Positions 24,438-33,084 of a stretch of 64,000 bases of DNA are shown one piece after another; the first letter of the stretch is position 1, and every line of letters begins with the position of its first letter. This DNA is from Firm-13 sp037143795. GTDB lineage: Bacteria > Bacillota > Clostridia > Saccharofermentanales > Saccharofermentanaceae. Both the position numbers and the translations under genes were made by a program. The stretch is from assembly GCA_037143795.1 (NCBI GenBank), contig JBAWXZ010000001.1:186001-250000 (forward strand). The letters run 5' to 3'. The notes beneath the pieces were generated by a model. It did no database searches. It was not told the DNA's origin and saw only the letters and a list, made by a program, of their open reading frames with translations.

Positions 24438-24473
24438 AAAAAGCCCCTGCAGATTACTCTGCAGGGGCTTTTC
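24438..24473 (-). terminator. Terminator of the tRNA operon
   Basis: Near-perfect 15-base stem: AAAAGCCCCTGCAGA (24438-24452) with TCTGCAGGGGCTTTT (24459-24473). It abuts the CCA end of tRNA-Tyr and ends in a T run on the minus strand. It is symmetric, so it could also work from the other side. Confidence 0.9.
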
Positions 24474-24558
24474 TGGTGGGAGGAGATGGATTCGAACCAT
24501 CGAAGTTAACAACGACAGATTTACAGTCTGTTCCCTTTGGCCGCTCGGGAATCCTCCC
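24474..24558 (-). tRNA. tRNA-Tyr (GTA)
   Basis: Class II tRNA of 85 bases with CCA encoded. The acceptor stem GGGAGGA pairs with TCCTCCC, the anticodon loop is CTGTAAA with anticodon GTA, the long variable arm is present, and the T loop is TTCGAAT. It is second in a two-tRNA operon. Confidence 0.95.
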
Positions 24559-24587
24559 ATATATATAAATGATGATAAGGTGCAAGT

Positions 24588-24664
24588 TGGTGGGCCTTCA
24601 GGGACTCGAACCCGGGACCGACCGGTTATGAGCCGGTTGCTCTAACCAACTGAGCTAAAGGCCC
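24588..24664 (-). tRNA. tRNA with CAT anticodon (Ile2 or elongator Met)
   Basis: A 77-base tRNA with CCA encoded. The acceptor GGGCCTT pairs with AAGGCCC, the D arm is AGCTCAGTTGGTTAGAGC, and the anticodon arm CCGGCTCATAACCGG carries CAT. The sequence start GGGCCTTTAGCTCAG resembles Bacillota tRNA-Ile2, whose C34 is changed to lysidine by TilS, but an elongator Met tRNA cannot be ruled out; it is not initiator, which lacks the first acceptor pair. The T stem has one C-U mismatch (CCGGG against CCCTG; positions 24614 and 24600). Confidence 0.9.
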
Positions 24665-24730
24665 ATGCTCAACAAGTTATGTGGTCAGCCTGAAGTGATT
24701 CATGCACCACACTTTTGAAGCGCAAGTAGG

Positions 24731-24759
24731 ATTATATACATATCTTAGTAACTCGTCAA
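24731..24759 (-). promoter_or_regulatory. tRNA operon promoter
   Basis: TTGACG (24759-24754) and TATAAT (24736-24731) with a 17-base spacer on the minus strand, close to consensus as expected for stable RNA. Transcription would begin about 60 bases before the first tRNA. Confidence 0.8.
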
Positions 24760-24803
24760 GTATCAATTTTCAACTTCAATTAAAACCTGTTAATGCAAAT
24801 ATA

Positions 24804-24851
24804 CTCCGGCAGATTATTCGTGTTTGATTTGCAGGGGATTTTCTGCCGGAG
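24804..24851 (-). terminator. Dyad after asd, possible terminator
   Basis: CTCCGGCAGA (24804-24813) and TCTGCCGGAG (24842-24851) form a perfect 10-base inverted repeat with a 28-base loop, 40 bases past the asd stop. There is no T run, so termination here would be weak or Rho-dependent. Confidence 0.35.
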
Positions 24852-24891
24852 CATATGTATTCAAATATGAAATGATCATCCGATAAGAGCA

Positions 24892-25977
24892 TTACTTGCT
24901 CTCCAGATATCCTTGTTTTGTTAATAGTTCTGCCATCAGAACGGCTCCGCCTGCGGCACCGCGAAGCGTATTGTGTGAAAGGCAGGTGAACTTATAATCA
25001 AATATCGAATCCTCACGCAGACGCCCGATACTGACACCCATTCCTTGCTGAAAACCTGCATCCAGAAGCGGCTGCGGACGGTTATCCTGCTCAAGGTACC
25101 GAAGGAATGGTTTCGGCGCGCTCGGAAGGTTAAGCTTCTGCGCTTCTCCCTCAAATGCAGCCCAACGCTCGAGTATCTCATCAAGGGAAGGCTTATTCTT
25201 AAAAGATACGGATACAGCCGCAGTATGACCTTCCTGAACAGCTACACGATAGCACTGCGCCGAGATAACAGGCGCACTTGCCGAAATAATGCTGTCCGGA
25301 CCGAGCGACCCCCATATCTTAAGCGGTTCCTTCTCACTCTTATCTTCTTCACCGCCGATATAAGGAATCACATTCCCTACCATTTCGGGCCAGTCTGCAA
25401 AAGTCTTGCCGGCACCGGATATGGCCTGATAGGTGCAGACGCTGATTTTTTCAATACCATAATCCAGAAGCGGGGAAAGTGCAGGCACATAACTCTGAAT
25501 CGAGCAGTTCGGTTTGGCTGTAATAAATCCGCGTACTGTGCCAAGACGCTTCCTCTGTACTTTGATTATTTGGGAGTGATCGCTGTTTATCTCCGGAATT
25601 ATCACAGGAACATCAGGAGTCCATCTGTGAGCGGAATTATTGGAGACAACGGGAGTTTCGAGTCTGGCAATACGCTCTTCCAGGGCTTTGATTTCATCTT
25701 TTTTCATATCAACGGCACAAAATACAAAATCAACAACTTCGCAAAGCTTTTCGATTTCGTCGGTACCAAAAACGATCATATTTTTCACATATTGAGGCAT
25801 TGGAACATCTATTTTCCAACGGCCCTCTACGGCTTCTTCATATCTTTTACCGGCAGAACGGGGCGATGCAGCAACTGCAACGCACGTAAACCATGGGTGA
25901 TCCTCAAGAAGTGCAATAAACCTCTGTCCGACATACCCTGTTCCGCCAATGACACCTACTTTTAATTTTGAATTCAT
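24892..25977 (-). CDS. asd: Aspartate-semialdehyde dehydrogenase
   Basis: Makes aspartate semialdehyde from aspartyl phosphate with NADPH, feeding lysine/diaminopimelate, threonine and methionine synthesis. It has 361 residues. The NADP site is GVIGGTGYVGQRF (8-20), the catalytic cysteine lies in AKPNCSIQ, and the active-site histidine lies in VQEGHTAAVSV. The KPNCS form and the overall sequence fit the archaeal/fungal-like branch of the family, which also occurs in Clostridia, not the E. coli type. I start at the ATG at 25977 after AAGGAGAG; the frame extends 31 codons further without a site, across a leader hairpin. Monocistronic with its own promoter. Confidence 0.93.
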   Translation of the reverse strand: MNSKLKVGVIGGTGYVGQRFIALLEDHPWFTCVAVAASPRSAGKRYEEAVEGRWKIDVPMPQYVKNMIVFGTDEIEKLCEVVDFVFCAVDMKKDEIKALEERIARLETPVVSNNSAHRWTPDVPVIIPEINSDHSQIIKVQRKRLGTVRGFITAKPNCSIQSYVPALSPLLDYGIEKISVCTYQAISGAGKTFADWPEMVGNVIPYIGGEEDKSEKEPLKIWGSLGPDSIISASAPVISAQCYRVAVQEGHTAAVSVSFKNKPSLDEILERWAAFEGEAQKLNLPSAPKPFLRYLEQDNRPQPLLDAGFQQGMGVSIGRLREDSIFDYKFTCLSHNTLRGAAGGAVLMAELLTKQGYLESK

Positions 25978-26061
25978 GACCTGTTCTCTCCTTTCATACG
26001 GCACACAATCAGAATCACTCGTTGACATGTTGATTGTAAATTCAATTGCAGTTATGCCGCT

Positions 26062-26126
26062 GTCCTCCACCTGAGGACATTTGTGTTTGCTGGGAGTATA
26101 ATATCACATCAGGAATACTCGTGCAA
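26062..26126 (-). promoter_or_regulatory. asd promoter and leader hairpin
   Basis: TTGCAC (26126-26121) and TATTAT (26103-26098) are 17 bases apart on the minus strand. The leader of about 110 bases begins with a short hairpin GTCCTC/GAGGAC (26062-26067 with 26073-26078). I saw no lysine riboswitch; the leader is too short. The opposite side of this interval, before the recombinase gene, holds the palindrome TTTCTGCAGAAA (26143-26154). Confidence 0.6.
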
Positions 26127-26212
26127 CCTACTATTTATCTGATTTCTGCAGAAATATATCAGATGCGGTATGTTAAAATACATGTATTGAAACGCAGGGA
26201 GACAGATGCTTT

Positions 26213-27235
26213 ATGATTACTCATGCCGGCGCCGATGCGTCGAAAGGGACTGATTCTTTTCCAATACTTGATCAGTATACCAACTATATGCAGGCGGTAA
26301 AAGAAAGATCTGTGCTCACGATGAAGGAGTACCGGTATGATCTTGTCCTCTTTTTCCGGTTTATTAAGCGCGACAGGGGTTTGGCAGAACCCGGAGTTCC
26401 CTTTAATAAAATTCCGATTAATGATGTGGATGCATCCTTTCTGGTATCAATCACCACGGATGATCTTTTCGTATTCCTGATATATCTTTCACGGGAAAGG
26501 CATGCATCAACACCGACACGTGCGAGAAAGGCAGCTACGCTCAAGTCCTTTTTTAAATATTTGTTTCAGAAGCGCAAGCTGATCCCCGAAGACCCTTCCT
26601 ATGAGCTCGACGCTCCCAAACTGGGAAGACGCCTTCCCCACTATCTGACACTTGATGAAAGTATAAATCTTCTTTCTACTGCGGCTGATTCAACACATGC
26701 AAACAGGGAACGGGATTACTGCATACTCACATTTTTTCTGAACTGCGGCATGCGTCTTTCCGAGCTCAGCGGAATCAATCTCACTAATATACATGGAAAT
26801 ACCCTCACCGTTATCGGTAAGGGCAATAAGGAACGCACTATATATCTCAATTCGGCTTGTATGGCGGCTTTGGGGGAATGGCTTGCCGTCCGGCCGCACG
26901 AAGGCTTAAAAGACCCTCAGGCATTATTTATCAGCCGTATAGGCAGGCGCCTGAGCAACCAGATGATTCAGTATGCGACGAAGCGTCTCCTGCGTGATTC
27001 CGGCATCGACACCAATGTTTTTTCAGTACACAAACTGCGTCATACCGCTGCAACCCTCATGTACAAATACGGGCAGGTAGATATTCGCAGTCTTCAGACA
27101 ATCCTCGGGCACGCCAGCGTTGCCACAACGCAGATATACACCCACGTTGATGACCAGTCGCTGCGTGAGGCTGTCGAAAGCAATCCTTTGTCAGGCATTA
27201 CACCGGGTAAGTCCGCCCCAAAATCCCAGACATAG
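26213..27235 (+). CDS. Tyrosine recombinase (XerC/D-like)
   Basis: Site-specific recombinase of 340 residues. The N-terminal SAM-like core-binding domain covers about 15-135 (DQYTNYMQAVKERSVLTMKEYRYDL). The catalytic domain follows with the first Arg in NCGMRLSELSGINL, Lys in VIGKGNKERTI, HxxR in VHKLRHTAATLMY, the His of ILGHASVATT and the nucleophile Tyr in TQIYTHV. It is about 40 residues longer than XerC, with extra sequence at both ends. No integrase-associated phage genes, att repeats or excisionase are nearby, so a chromosomal Xer role (dimer resolution) is more likely than a mobile element. GGGAGA lies 10 bases before the ATG. Confidence 0.9.
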   Translation: MITHAGADASKGTDSFPILDQYTNYMQAVKERSVLTMKEYRYDLVLFFRFIKRDRGLAEPGVPFNKIPINDVDASFLVSITTDDLFVFLIYLSRERHASTPTRARKAATLKSFFKYLFQKRKLIPEDPSYELDAPKLGRRLPHYLTLDESINLLSTAADSTHANRERDYCILTFFLNCGMRLSELSGINLTNIHGNTLTVIGKGNKERTIYLNSACMAALGEWLAVRPHEGLKDPQALFISRIGRRLSNQMIQYATKRLLRDSGIDTNVFSVHKLRHTAATLMYKYGQVDIRSLQTILGHASVATTQIYTHVDDQSLREAVESNPLSGITPGKSAPKSQT

Positions 27236-28217
27236 CCCTTATTTCATCCGTAAGGATACGATAAGCATCAGGTGTAAGCTGCTGAGCCGCATCTGACATG
27301 GCACACTTTGGATTCGGATGTACTTCAATTATCAAACCATCTGCTCCGGCCGCAATCGCAGCCCTTGAAAGGGCTGGCACATACAAAGCTTTTCCGGCTG
27401 CATGGCTCGGATCAACTATGACCGGAAGATGCGTTTTACTTTTAAGGACAGGAACTGCGCTCAAATCCAGAGTACTTCTGGTAGCCGTCTCAAAAGTCCG
27501 GATTCCACGTTCGCACAGAACAATCTTATAATTTCCTTCGCTCATTACATACTCAGCTGACCCAAGCCATTCATCTATCGATTCAGCTATGCCGCGCTTA
27601 AGCATGACAGGAATGCCTGACTTTCCTACAGCGGAAAGGAGCCGGAAATTCTGAGCATTTCTTGCACCTATCTGAATCATATCAACATAATCAGCAGCAT
27701 ATTCAATATCGTTTTCCGAAGTTATCTCACTGATGACCAGAAGACCGTGACGATCCGCTGCGCGGCGAAGAATCTGCAGACCTTCCTTTTCGAGTCCCTG
27801 AAATGCATAGGGGGAAGTTCTCGGCTTATATGCGCCGCCGCGAAGGAATTTGGCACCGCACGCCCTGATAAAAGCCGCTACCTCCTCAACCTGTTCCTCG
27901 CTTTCAACAGCACAGGGTCCTGCCATCATGACAAGCTCTTTTCCCCCGAGAACTACGTCTTTAATTTCAAAAGATGTGCCTTCGGGGCGAAATGCCTTGC
28001 TGGCAAGCTTATAGGATTCCATAATCGGAACAAGCTTTTCGACAGCAGGCAGAACTTCAAGGGAATCAAGCGATAAGCGGCTCTTATCACCAATGACACC
28101 GATGATAAGGCGCTCGGAACCTTCCGAGATGTGCGCCTTAAGACCATGCGATTCAAGCTGGTCGAGTATTTCGCGTACTTGCTCCTCTGATGAGCCGGGT
28201 TTAACTACAATAATCAT
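27198..28217 (-). CDS. aroF: 3-Deoxy-7-phosphoheptulonate synthase (DAHP synthase)
   Basis: First enzyme of the shikimate pathway: joins phosphoenolpyruvate and erythrose 4-phosphate. It has 339 residues. Residues 1-75 form the ferredoxin-like regulatory domain typical of the type I-beta class (MIIVVKPGSSEEQVREILDQL), and the barrel carries MAGPCAVESEEQ, GAYKPRTSPYAFQGLG-like KPRTSPY, IQIGARNAQNF, MLKRG and VDPSHAAGK with the metal-binding Cys, His, Glu and Asp. The extra domain usually gives feedback control by aromatic amino acids. Its last 38 bases overlap the recombinase gene in convergent orientation. Confidence 0.94.
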   Translation of the reverse strand: MIIVVKPGSSEEQVREILDQLESHGLKAHISEGSERLIIGVIGDKSRLSLDSLEVLPAVEKLVPIMESYKLASKAFRPEGTSFEIKDVVLGGKELVMMAGPCAVESEEQVEEVAAFIRACGAKFLRGGAYKPRTSPYAFQGLEKEGLQILRRAADRHGLLVISEITSENDIEYAADYVDMIQIGARNAQNFRLLSAVGKSGIPVMLKRGIAESIDEWLGSAEYVMSEGNYKIVLCERGIRTFETATRSTLDLSAVPVLKSKTHLPVIVDPSHAAGKALYVPALSRAAIAAGADGLIIEVHPNPKCAMSDAAQQLTPDAYRILTDEIRAMSGILGRTYPV

Positions 28218-28296
28218 GTGTCCCTACTTTCTGCCCTGTCTTCGGGCAATCTACCATACTACCTGAATATATTTTAAAAGAACATCTGCCATACTG

Positions 28297-28326
28297 CGGG
28301 AACAATATCAAATTCCTTTGTTCCCG
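28297..28326. repeat. Inverted repeat between aroF and the M18 peptidase gene
   Basis: CGGGAACAA (28297-28305) and TTGTTCCCG (28318-28326) form a perfect 9-base dyad directly after the peptidase stop codon. It lacks a T run on either strand, so it may be an RNA 3'-end stem or an operator for aroF, whose start is about 80 bases further on. Confidence 0.4.
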
Positions 28327-28327
28327 G

Positions 28328-29791
28328 TTACATTTCTTCCAGAAAGACCTTATAGGCAAGGTATGTGAAATACAGGTCAATCTTGCTTATGACTTCATAC
28401 GGCGCATGCATGGACAGCACGGGTACGCCGCAGTCAATAACTTCCATTCCCATGTTCGCCATATAAACGGCGATTGTGCCGCCGCCGCCTGCATCGACTT
28501 TGCCAAGTTCTCCGGTCTGCCAGGGAATGTTGTTTTTTTCAAAAACACGAAGAATGTCCGAAAAAAATTCACTGTTGGCATCGTTCGTTCCTGACTTGCC
28601 GCGTGATCCGACATATTTTTCCATCATAATGCCGCGTGACATATATGCAGAATTTTTGGGATCGGAAACGGAGGCGAAAGTCGGGTCAAATCCATTGGAG
28701 ACATCTGCAGACAGCATCTTGCTGGCAGCTATTGTTTTGCGGTAGAGCAGTTCATCATACATGCCGCAGGATTTGACAAAGAGTTCCACCAGAAAATTCT
28801 CATACAGCCTGGACTGCGCGCCGGAGTTGCCGTAACTTCCGATTTCTTCCTTGTCTGAAAGCATGACGACAGATGTTTTGCCGGGGCGTTCCTGCTGCAT
28901 AAGCGCCATCAGGGCCGGGAAAGCACAAACCTTGTCATCATGTCCGTAAGCAGCAACAAAGGAACGGTCAAAACCTACATCCCTTGCCTTGAGTGCCGGA
29001 ACAACTTCAAGTTCAGCACTTACAAAATCCTTCTCAACGATTCCATACTCTTTGTTCAGAAGCTCGAGAATTCCAATTTTGAATTTATTGGAAGCATCCT
29101 TGTCGTTTACCGGGCGTCCGCCGATAAGAATATTCAGATCTTCCCCGCGAATCACTTCCGTAGCTTTTTTGGCCATCTGTTCGCTCCCCAGGTGAGGCAG
29201 AAGATCGGTGATGTAGAAAATCGGATCTTCATCTTTTTCGCCGATGCTGATAAAAATCTTGGAACCGTCCTGTCGAATTACCAGGCCGTGGATTGCCAGA
29301 GGAATTGTCGGCCATTGGTACTTCTTGATTCCGCCGTAATAATGCGTTTGAAGAAAGACCATCTCATTTTCTTCATAAAGAGGATTCGGCTTTAAATCGA
29401 GCCGCGGTGAATCAATATGTGAACCAAGTATATTCATTCCTTCGGTGATAGGTTTTTTGCCGATAACAGCGAGCATCAGGCCTTTTCCCTTTATGGACTG
29501 GTAAACTTTATGGCCGGCTGTAAGCGAAGGGAGAGTTGCAATATCCACATATCCGAGCTGTTCGACTGATTCAATGGACATGTGGACAAACTCACGTTCT
29601 GTTTTACCGGAATCAAGAAAACGTTTATATTCATCTGCCATTGCATAAGCATGGTCAAAATCATCCTGTGAGCGTGATTCCCACAAATTCGGGTAGTCAG
29701 CAAGAAGCTTCTTGTACTTATCCTTGTTCTTCTTATGACTCCCTTTTTCTACAATATCTTCGGAAATCAGCTTTTTTTCTTTGGGCTGCAT
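28328..29791 (-). CDS. M18 family aminopeptidase
   Basis: Dinuclear-zinc aminopeptidase of 487 residues, related to aminopeptidase I/ApeB. Zinc and catalytic motifs visible: GSHIDSPRLDLKP (His, Asp), YGHDDKVCAFPAL (bridging Asp), LSDKEEIGSYGNSGAQS (catalytic Glu and ligand), and SMHAPYEVISKIDL (His). It is cytoplasmic, with no signal, and forms large oligomers in known members. The start at 29791 follows AAGGAGG; the frame runs another 51 codons up across the divergent promoter region and should be ignored. Function: release of N-terminal residues from peptides. Confidence 0.92.
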   Translation of the reverse strand: MQPKEKKLISEDIVEKGSHKKNKDKYKKLLADYPNLWESRSQDDFDHAYAMADEYKRFLDSGKTEREFVHMSIESVEQLGYVDIATLPSLTAGHKVYQSIKGKGLMLAVIGKKPITEGMNILGSHIDSPRLDLKPNPLYEENEMVFLQTHYYGGIKKYQWPTIPLAIHGLVIRQDGSKIFISIGEKDEDPIFYITDLLPHLGSEQMAKKATEVIRGEDLNILIGGRPVNDKDASNKFKIGILELLNKEYGIVEKDFVSAELEVVPALKARDVGFDRSFVAAYGHDDKVCAFPALMALMQQERPGKTSVVMLSDKEEIGSYGNSGAQSRLYENFLVELFVKSCGMYDELLYRKTIAASKMLSADVSNGFDPTFASVSDPKNSAYMSRGIMMEKYVGSRGKSGTNDANSEFFSDILRVFEKNNIPWQTGELGKVDAGGGGTIAVYMANMGMEVIDCGVPVLSMHAPYEVISKIDLYFTYLAYKVFLEEM

Positions 29792-29920
29792 AGTATGTCC
29801 TCCTTGAAATGTTATCGTACAACAATTCGCTGTGCGACAGAAATTTAGTTTTATGATACCATATTGTGAATACACTGACGAGAGTAACCGGTCATCACAT
29901 ATGACACAGGGGTATAAAGA

Positions 29921-30742
29921 ATGTATACTGACAGCCACAATCACACATCAGAATTCAGCGGCGATGCCCATATGACAGCACTTCAGCTTTTTACCGCCGC
30001 TAAAGCCAGGGATTTGAATGCCGTTGTTATCACTGAGCATTACGAATTGGATTATCCGCACAAACTGGACAAGCCGCTCATGTTTGATATTGATTCGTAC
30101 TTCAAGTCTTTTGCAAAATGGAAAGCTGTGATTCCGGACGGACTGCAGATCTATTCCGGCATTGAACTTGGATATCAGCCCCACCTGTGCGGTTTCTATA
30201 ACAATCTCGTTTCCAGCTATCCGTTTGACTCAGTCATTATGTCAAATCATCTCTATCTGGGGAAGGATCCGTATTTCTATCCCGAGTGCTATAAAAGCCC
30301 TAAATCAGAAGTATTCGGGGGATATATCGATGAGCTTGCACAGATGGTCATTTCCTGCGATGAATTCGACATTGCAGGTCATTTTGATTACATCATGCGT
30401 TATTCCACATACGAAGACCCGACTATCCGGTATTCCGATGCTCCCGGTTCATTTGACAGATTTCTTCAGGCGCTTGTTCTAAAAAAGAAATCTCTTGAGG
30501 TCAATACGCGTTCAATCCAAAAATTGCTATCCAAAAACATTATAAATATCTGGCCTGACCGAAGTATCCTCGAACGATATAAGGCTCTTGGCGGTGAACG
30601 GGTTACGCTTGGTTCCGATTCACATGATCCTTCAACTATTGGATTCTACTTTGAAGAAACAGCTGCCTATTTGAAAACATGCGGTTTCAGGGAACTTACT
30701 ACATATGTCGGGAGAAAAGAAATCCGGACTCCCATTTTATGA
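29921..30742 (+). CDS. PHP-domain histidinol-phosphatase-like protein
   Basis: PHP-family phosphoesterase of 273 residues. Metal ligands are visible in YTDSHNHTSEFSGDA (HxH), ITEHYE, the conserved IELGYQP, IAGHFDYIMRY and the closing GSDSHDPSTIG. It fits the HisJ/HisK histidinol-phosphatase group, which makes histidinol in histidine synthesis, although no other his gene is nearby and many PHP proteins of this type have other substrates. GGGG lies 8 bases before the ATG. Divergent from the M18 gene; its stop overlaps the convergent lipoprotein gene by 6 bases. Confidence 0.85.
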   Translation: MYTDSHNHTSEFSGDAHMTALQLFTAAKARDLNAVVITEHYELDYPHKLDKPLMFDIDSYFKSFAKWKAVIPDGLQIYSGIELGYQPHLCGFYNNLVSSYPFDSVIMSNHLYLGKDPYFYPECYKSPKSEVFGGYIDELAQMVISCDEFDIAGHFDYIMRYSTYEDPTIRYSDAPGSFDRFLQALVLKKKSLEVNTRSIQKLLSKNIINIWPDRSILERYKALGGERVTLGSDSHDPSTIGFYFEETAAYLKTCGFRELTTYVGRKEIRTPIL

Positions 30743-31324
30743 AGGCTGAAAATCTGCATTGACACATGCATACCAGTCAGTCCCGTATTTATATACGAGA
30801 ACGGAGATATCCTGATACTTCCTGCTTTTGTCAATATTACAGAAAATCCTTACATCGCACGTCCGGACATCATCAATATCCGTGGATGCAATGCCATAGG
30901 TCATGGAAATAGAAGCAAGCGAATCCTTATACTCTGCGGAGGTCTTGTCTTTTGAATACTGACTGGAATTACCTGAACTGGTGCCCAGGTATTCTGTTCC
31001 GCTTTTTTCAAGTGCCGCCTTAGTCTCAAGTCCCCATGACTTATATTGCTCAAGATCATTTTCAGTAAGCGATTCCTGATATTTGACCGGGAAACACAGG
31101 AACATCTTCTCATAATCGCCCTTAAATGCTGCTTCTGCAAAAACCCGTGCAACATTCTCCGGGCTTTGTGTAACTGCCGAATCTTCAACCGGCGGTGAAA
31201 AATCCGTACCAATGCATCCCGAAACAGAAAGCAAAAGAAAACCGCATACAATAACAGCAGCGGCAATCTTTCCAATTATTATATTATTCCCCGCATAAGA
31301 TATTCCATTCCCGATAACGCGCAT
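30737..31324 (-). CDS. Uncharacterised lipoprotein
   Basis: The protein has 195 residues. Residues 17-37 are hydrophobic and end in the lipobox LSVSGC (Cys37), so it should be exported and lipid-anchored. The mature part contains NVARVFAEAAFKGDYEKMF, typical of the NTF2-like or DUF4878-like small extracytoplasmic domains in which a helix is followed by a curved sheet; that placement is a guess from pattern. GAGGGG precedes the ATG. It follows iscU by 41 bases on the same strand with a small stem (CATGCC/GGCATG) between, and may be cotranscribed with it. Confidence 0.75.
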   Translation of the reverse strand: MRVIGNGISYAGNNIIIGKIAAAVIVCGFLLLSVSGCIGTDFSPPVEDSAVTQSPENVARVFAEAAFKGDYEKMFLCFPVKYQESLTENDLEQYKSWGLETKAALEKSGTEYLGTSSGNSSQYSKDKTSAEYKDSLASISMTYGIASTDIDDVRTCDVRIFCNIDKSRKYQDISVLVYKYGTDWYACVNADFQPS

Positions 31325-31365
31325 AAAGATCCCCTCTCATGCCTGAAAATACGGGCATGGGAGTA

Positions 31366-31797
31366 TTATACACTATGTTCGTCTTCCTCCAAAACATCAA
31401 AATACTTCTGCAGGTCTTCCGGAATACCGCCGTGAGATTCAAAATATTCCTTGAAAGCTGCCTTCACTGCCTGTTCAGCCAGAAGTGAGCAATGCATTTT
31501 GACAGGAGGAAGTCCGTCGAGTGCCTCGGCTACAGCTACATTTGTGAGCGAAAGAGCCTCCTTGATGGTTCTTCCCTTTATCATTTCGGTTGCCATGCTG
31601 GATGTTGCAATTGCACTGCCGCATCCAAAAGTCTTAAACTTCGCATCAACGACTATGTCGCCTTCAATTTTGAGATAAACTTTCATGATATCTCCGCACT
31701 TGGCGTTTCCGACAGTTCCTGTCGCTGTTGCATCCTCAATCTCTCCGACATTTCTCGGGTGCATGAAATGATCCATAACTTTGTCACTGTAAAGCAT
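31366..31797 (-). CDS. iscU: Fe-S cluster scaffold protein IscU/NifU
   Basis: Scaffold of 143 residues on which [2Fe-2S] and [4Fe-4S] clusters are built before transfer. The family start VMDHFMHPRNVGEIEDA and the three cluster cysteines are seen: GNAKCGDIMK (with the Asp two residues on), FKTFGCGSAIATSSM and VKMHCSLLAEQAV. AAGGAG precedes the ATG. It directly follows iscS, 46 bases apart, which supplies its sulfur; this two-gene form without IscA or HscAB is usual in Clostridia. Confidence 0.95.
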   Translation of the reverse strand: MLYSDKVMDHFMHPRNVGEIEDATATGTVGNAKCGDIMKVYLKIEGDIVVDAKFKTFGCGSAIATSSMATEMIKGRTIKEALSLTNVAVAEALDGLPPVKMHCSLLAEQAVKAAFKEYFESHGGIPEDLQKYFDVLEEDEHSV

Positions 31798-31843
31798 AAT
31801 AATCTCCTTTTCCGGGTTACCCGGTCAATCAAATTCAGTTCGT

Positions 31844-33070
31844 TTATTTATAGCAGCGATTGCATGGTGTAAAGGCCGTCGTCTTATTATTAACGAAGTC
31901 TTCATACAGCGGAGACATATCGCGGAGCCTCTGTACAATTATCTCAAGGGCGGGAACAATGGACATGACCTCTTCTTCTGTGTTGAACTTACCAATGCTT
32001 ACACGAAGCGAGCCATGTGCGATTTCGTGAGGAAGACCAATAGCGAGAAGCACATGTGACGGGTCCAGTGAACCCGATGTGCATGCAGAACCGCTTGAGC
32101 AGGCAAATCCCATATGGTCAAGAAGCAGCAGCAGTGATTCGCCTTCAATAAATTCAAAAGACAAATTGACATTGCCCGGGAGACGCCTGATATTATCCCC
32201 GTTGAGTCTTGTATGGGGAACTGCTGCAAGGACAGCATCAATAAGCGCATCGCGGATCCTGGTAAGACGTACCGAATTTGTATCTATATCGGCAACGGCA
32301 AGTTCAAGCGCTTTTGCAAAACCCATAATATACGGCAAATTCTCTGTCCCTGCACGTTTCGCACGTTCCTGCGCACCGCCGTCCATAAAATTCGTGATTG
32401 CCACTCCCTTACGGATATATAGAAGTCCGACACCCTTTGGCGCGTGGAGTTTATGTCCGGAGAGGGAAAGCATATCTATGCCGAGATCCTTGACATCAAT
32501 GTGAAGAGTACCGCCGGCCTGAACAGCATCGGTGTGAAAAAGAACCTTTTTTGCTTTGCAGATGGCCGCAATCTCCTTAACAGGCTGGATTGTGCCGATT
32601 TCATTGTTTGCCATCATAATAGTTACAAGTATTGTATCAGGCCGGATAGCCGCCTCCACGTCTGCAGGGTTAACAAGACCGAACTCATCAACAGGTACAT
32701 ATGTAATATCATAGCCCTGCTTTGCAAGAAAATCGCAGCTATGCAAAACAGCATGATGCTCTATTACAGAGGTTATTATATGTCTGCCTTTTTTGGCGTG
32801 ACGGTATGCCGCCCCTTTGATCGCCCAGTTGTCCGATTCTGTCCCGCATGAAGTGAAAAATATCTCAGAGGGTTCGGCATTAAGGCACTTTGCGATGCGT
32901 GACCTTGCATCTTCCAGCGTTGATTTAGCCCTCTGGCCTTCTATGTATATCGAGGAGGCATTGCCGTAATTCTCAGTAAAGACCGGCATCATCTCATCAA
33001 TTACTTCCTGCCTGACAATCGTTGTAGCAGCATTATCAAGATAAATTCGTCTGACATCGTGTCCTGTCAT
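31844..33070 (-). CDS. iscS: Cysteine desulfurase IscS/NifS
   Basis: PLP enzyme that takes sulfur from cysteine and hands it to IscU. It has 408 residues from the ATG at 33070. It begins RRIYLDNAATT, the PLP lysine lies in SLSGHKLHAPKGVG, and the active cysteine lies in ACSSGSACTSGSLDPSH. The frame extends 22 codons further up to a possible ATG at 33118, but that part is rich in basic residues, unlike the family, and contains a 15-base palindrome; a weak AGTGG lies before the chosen start, so the start is less sure than the gene. Confidence 0.92.
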   Translation of the reverse strand: MTGHDVRRIYLDNAATTIVRQEVIDEMMPVFTENYGNASSIYIEGQRAKSTLEDARSRIAKCLNAEPSEIFFTSCGTESDNWAIKGAAYRHAKKGRHIITSVIEHHAVLHSCDFLAKQGYDITYVPVDEFGLVNPADVEAAIRPDTILVTIMMANNEIGTIQPVKEIAAICKAKKVLFHTDAVQAGGTLHIDVKDLGIDMLSLSGHKLHAPKGVGLLYIRKGVAITNFMDGGAQERAKRAGTENLPYIMGFAKALELAVADIDTNSVRLTRIRDALIDAVLAAVPHTRLNGDNIRRLPGNVNLSFEFIEGESLLLLLDHMGFACSSGSACTSGSLDPSHVLLAIGLPHEIAHGSLRVSIGKFNTEEEVMSIVPALEIIVQRLRDMSPLYEDFVNNKTTAFTPCNRCYK

Positions 33071-33084
33071 TTCTACCACTCTTT

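Noticed and set aside
25045..25965. Plus-strand open frame of 306 residues opposite asd
   Set aside because: It is fully antisense to a well-conserved enzyme, has a composition rich in Arg, Cys and Tyr typical of a shadow frame, and no ribosome site or family resemblance.
26213..27235. Integrase of a mobile element next to the tRNA genes
   Set aside because: The tRNAs are about 1.5 kb away and no att repeat of a tRNA 3' end, excisionase or cargo genes was found.
28297..28326. Terminator of the M18 peptidase gene
   Set aside because: The stem is perfect but no T run follows on either strand, so it is listed as an inverted repeat only.
29792..29944. N-terminal extension of the M18 aminopeptidase by 51 residues
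   Set aside because: It crosses the divergent intergenic region and overlaps the start of the PHP gene, while a strong AAGGAGG lies before the ATG at 29791.
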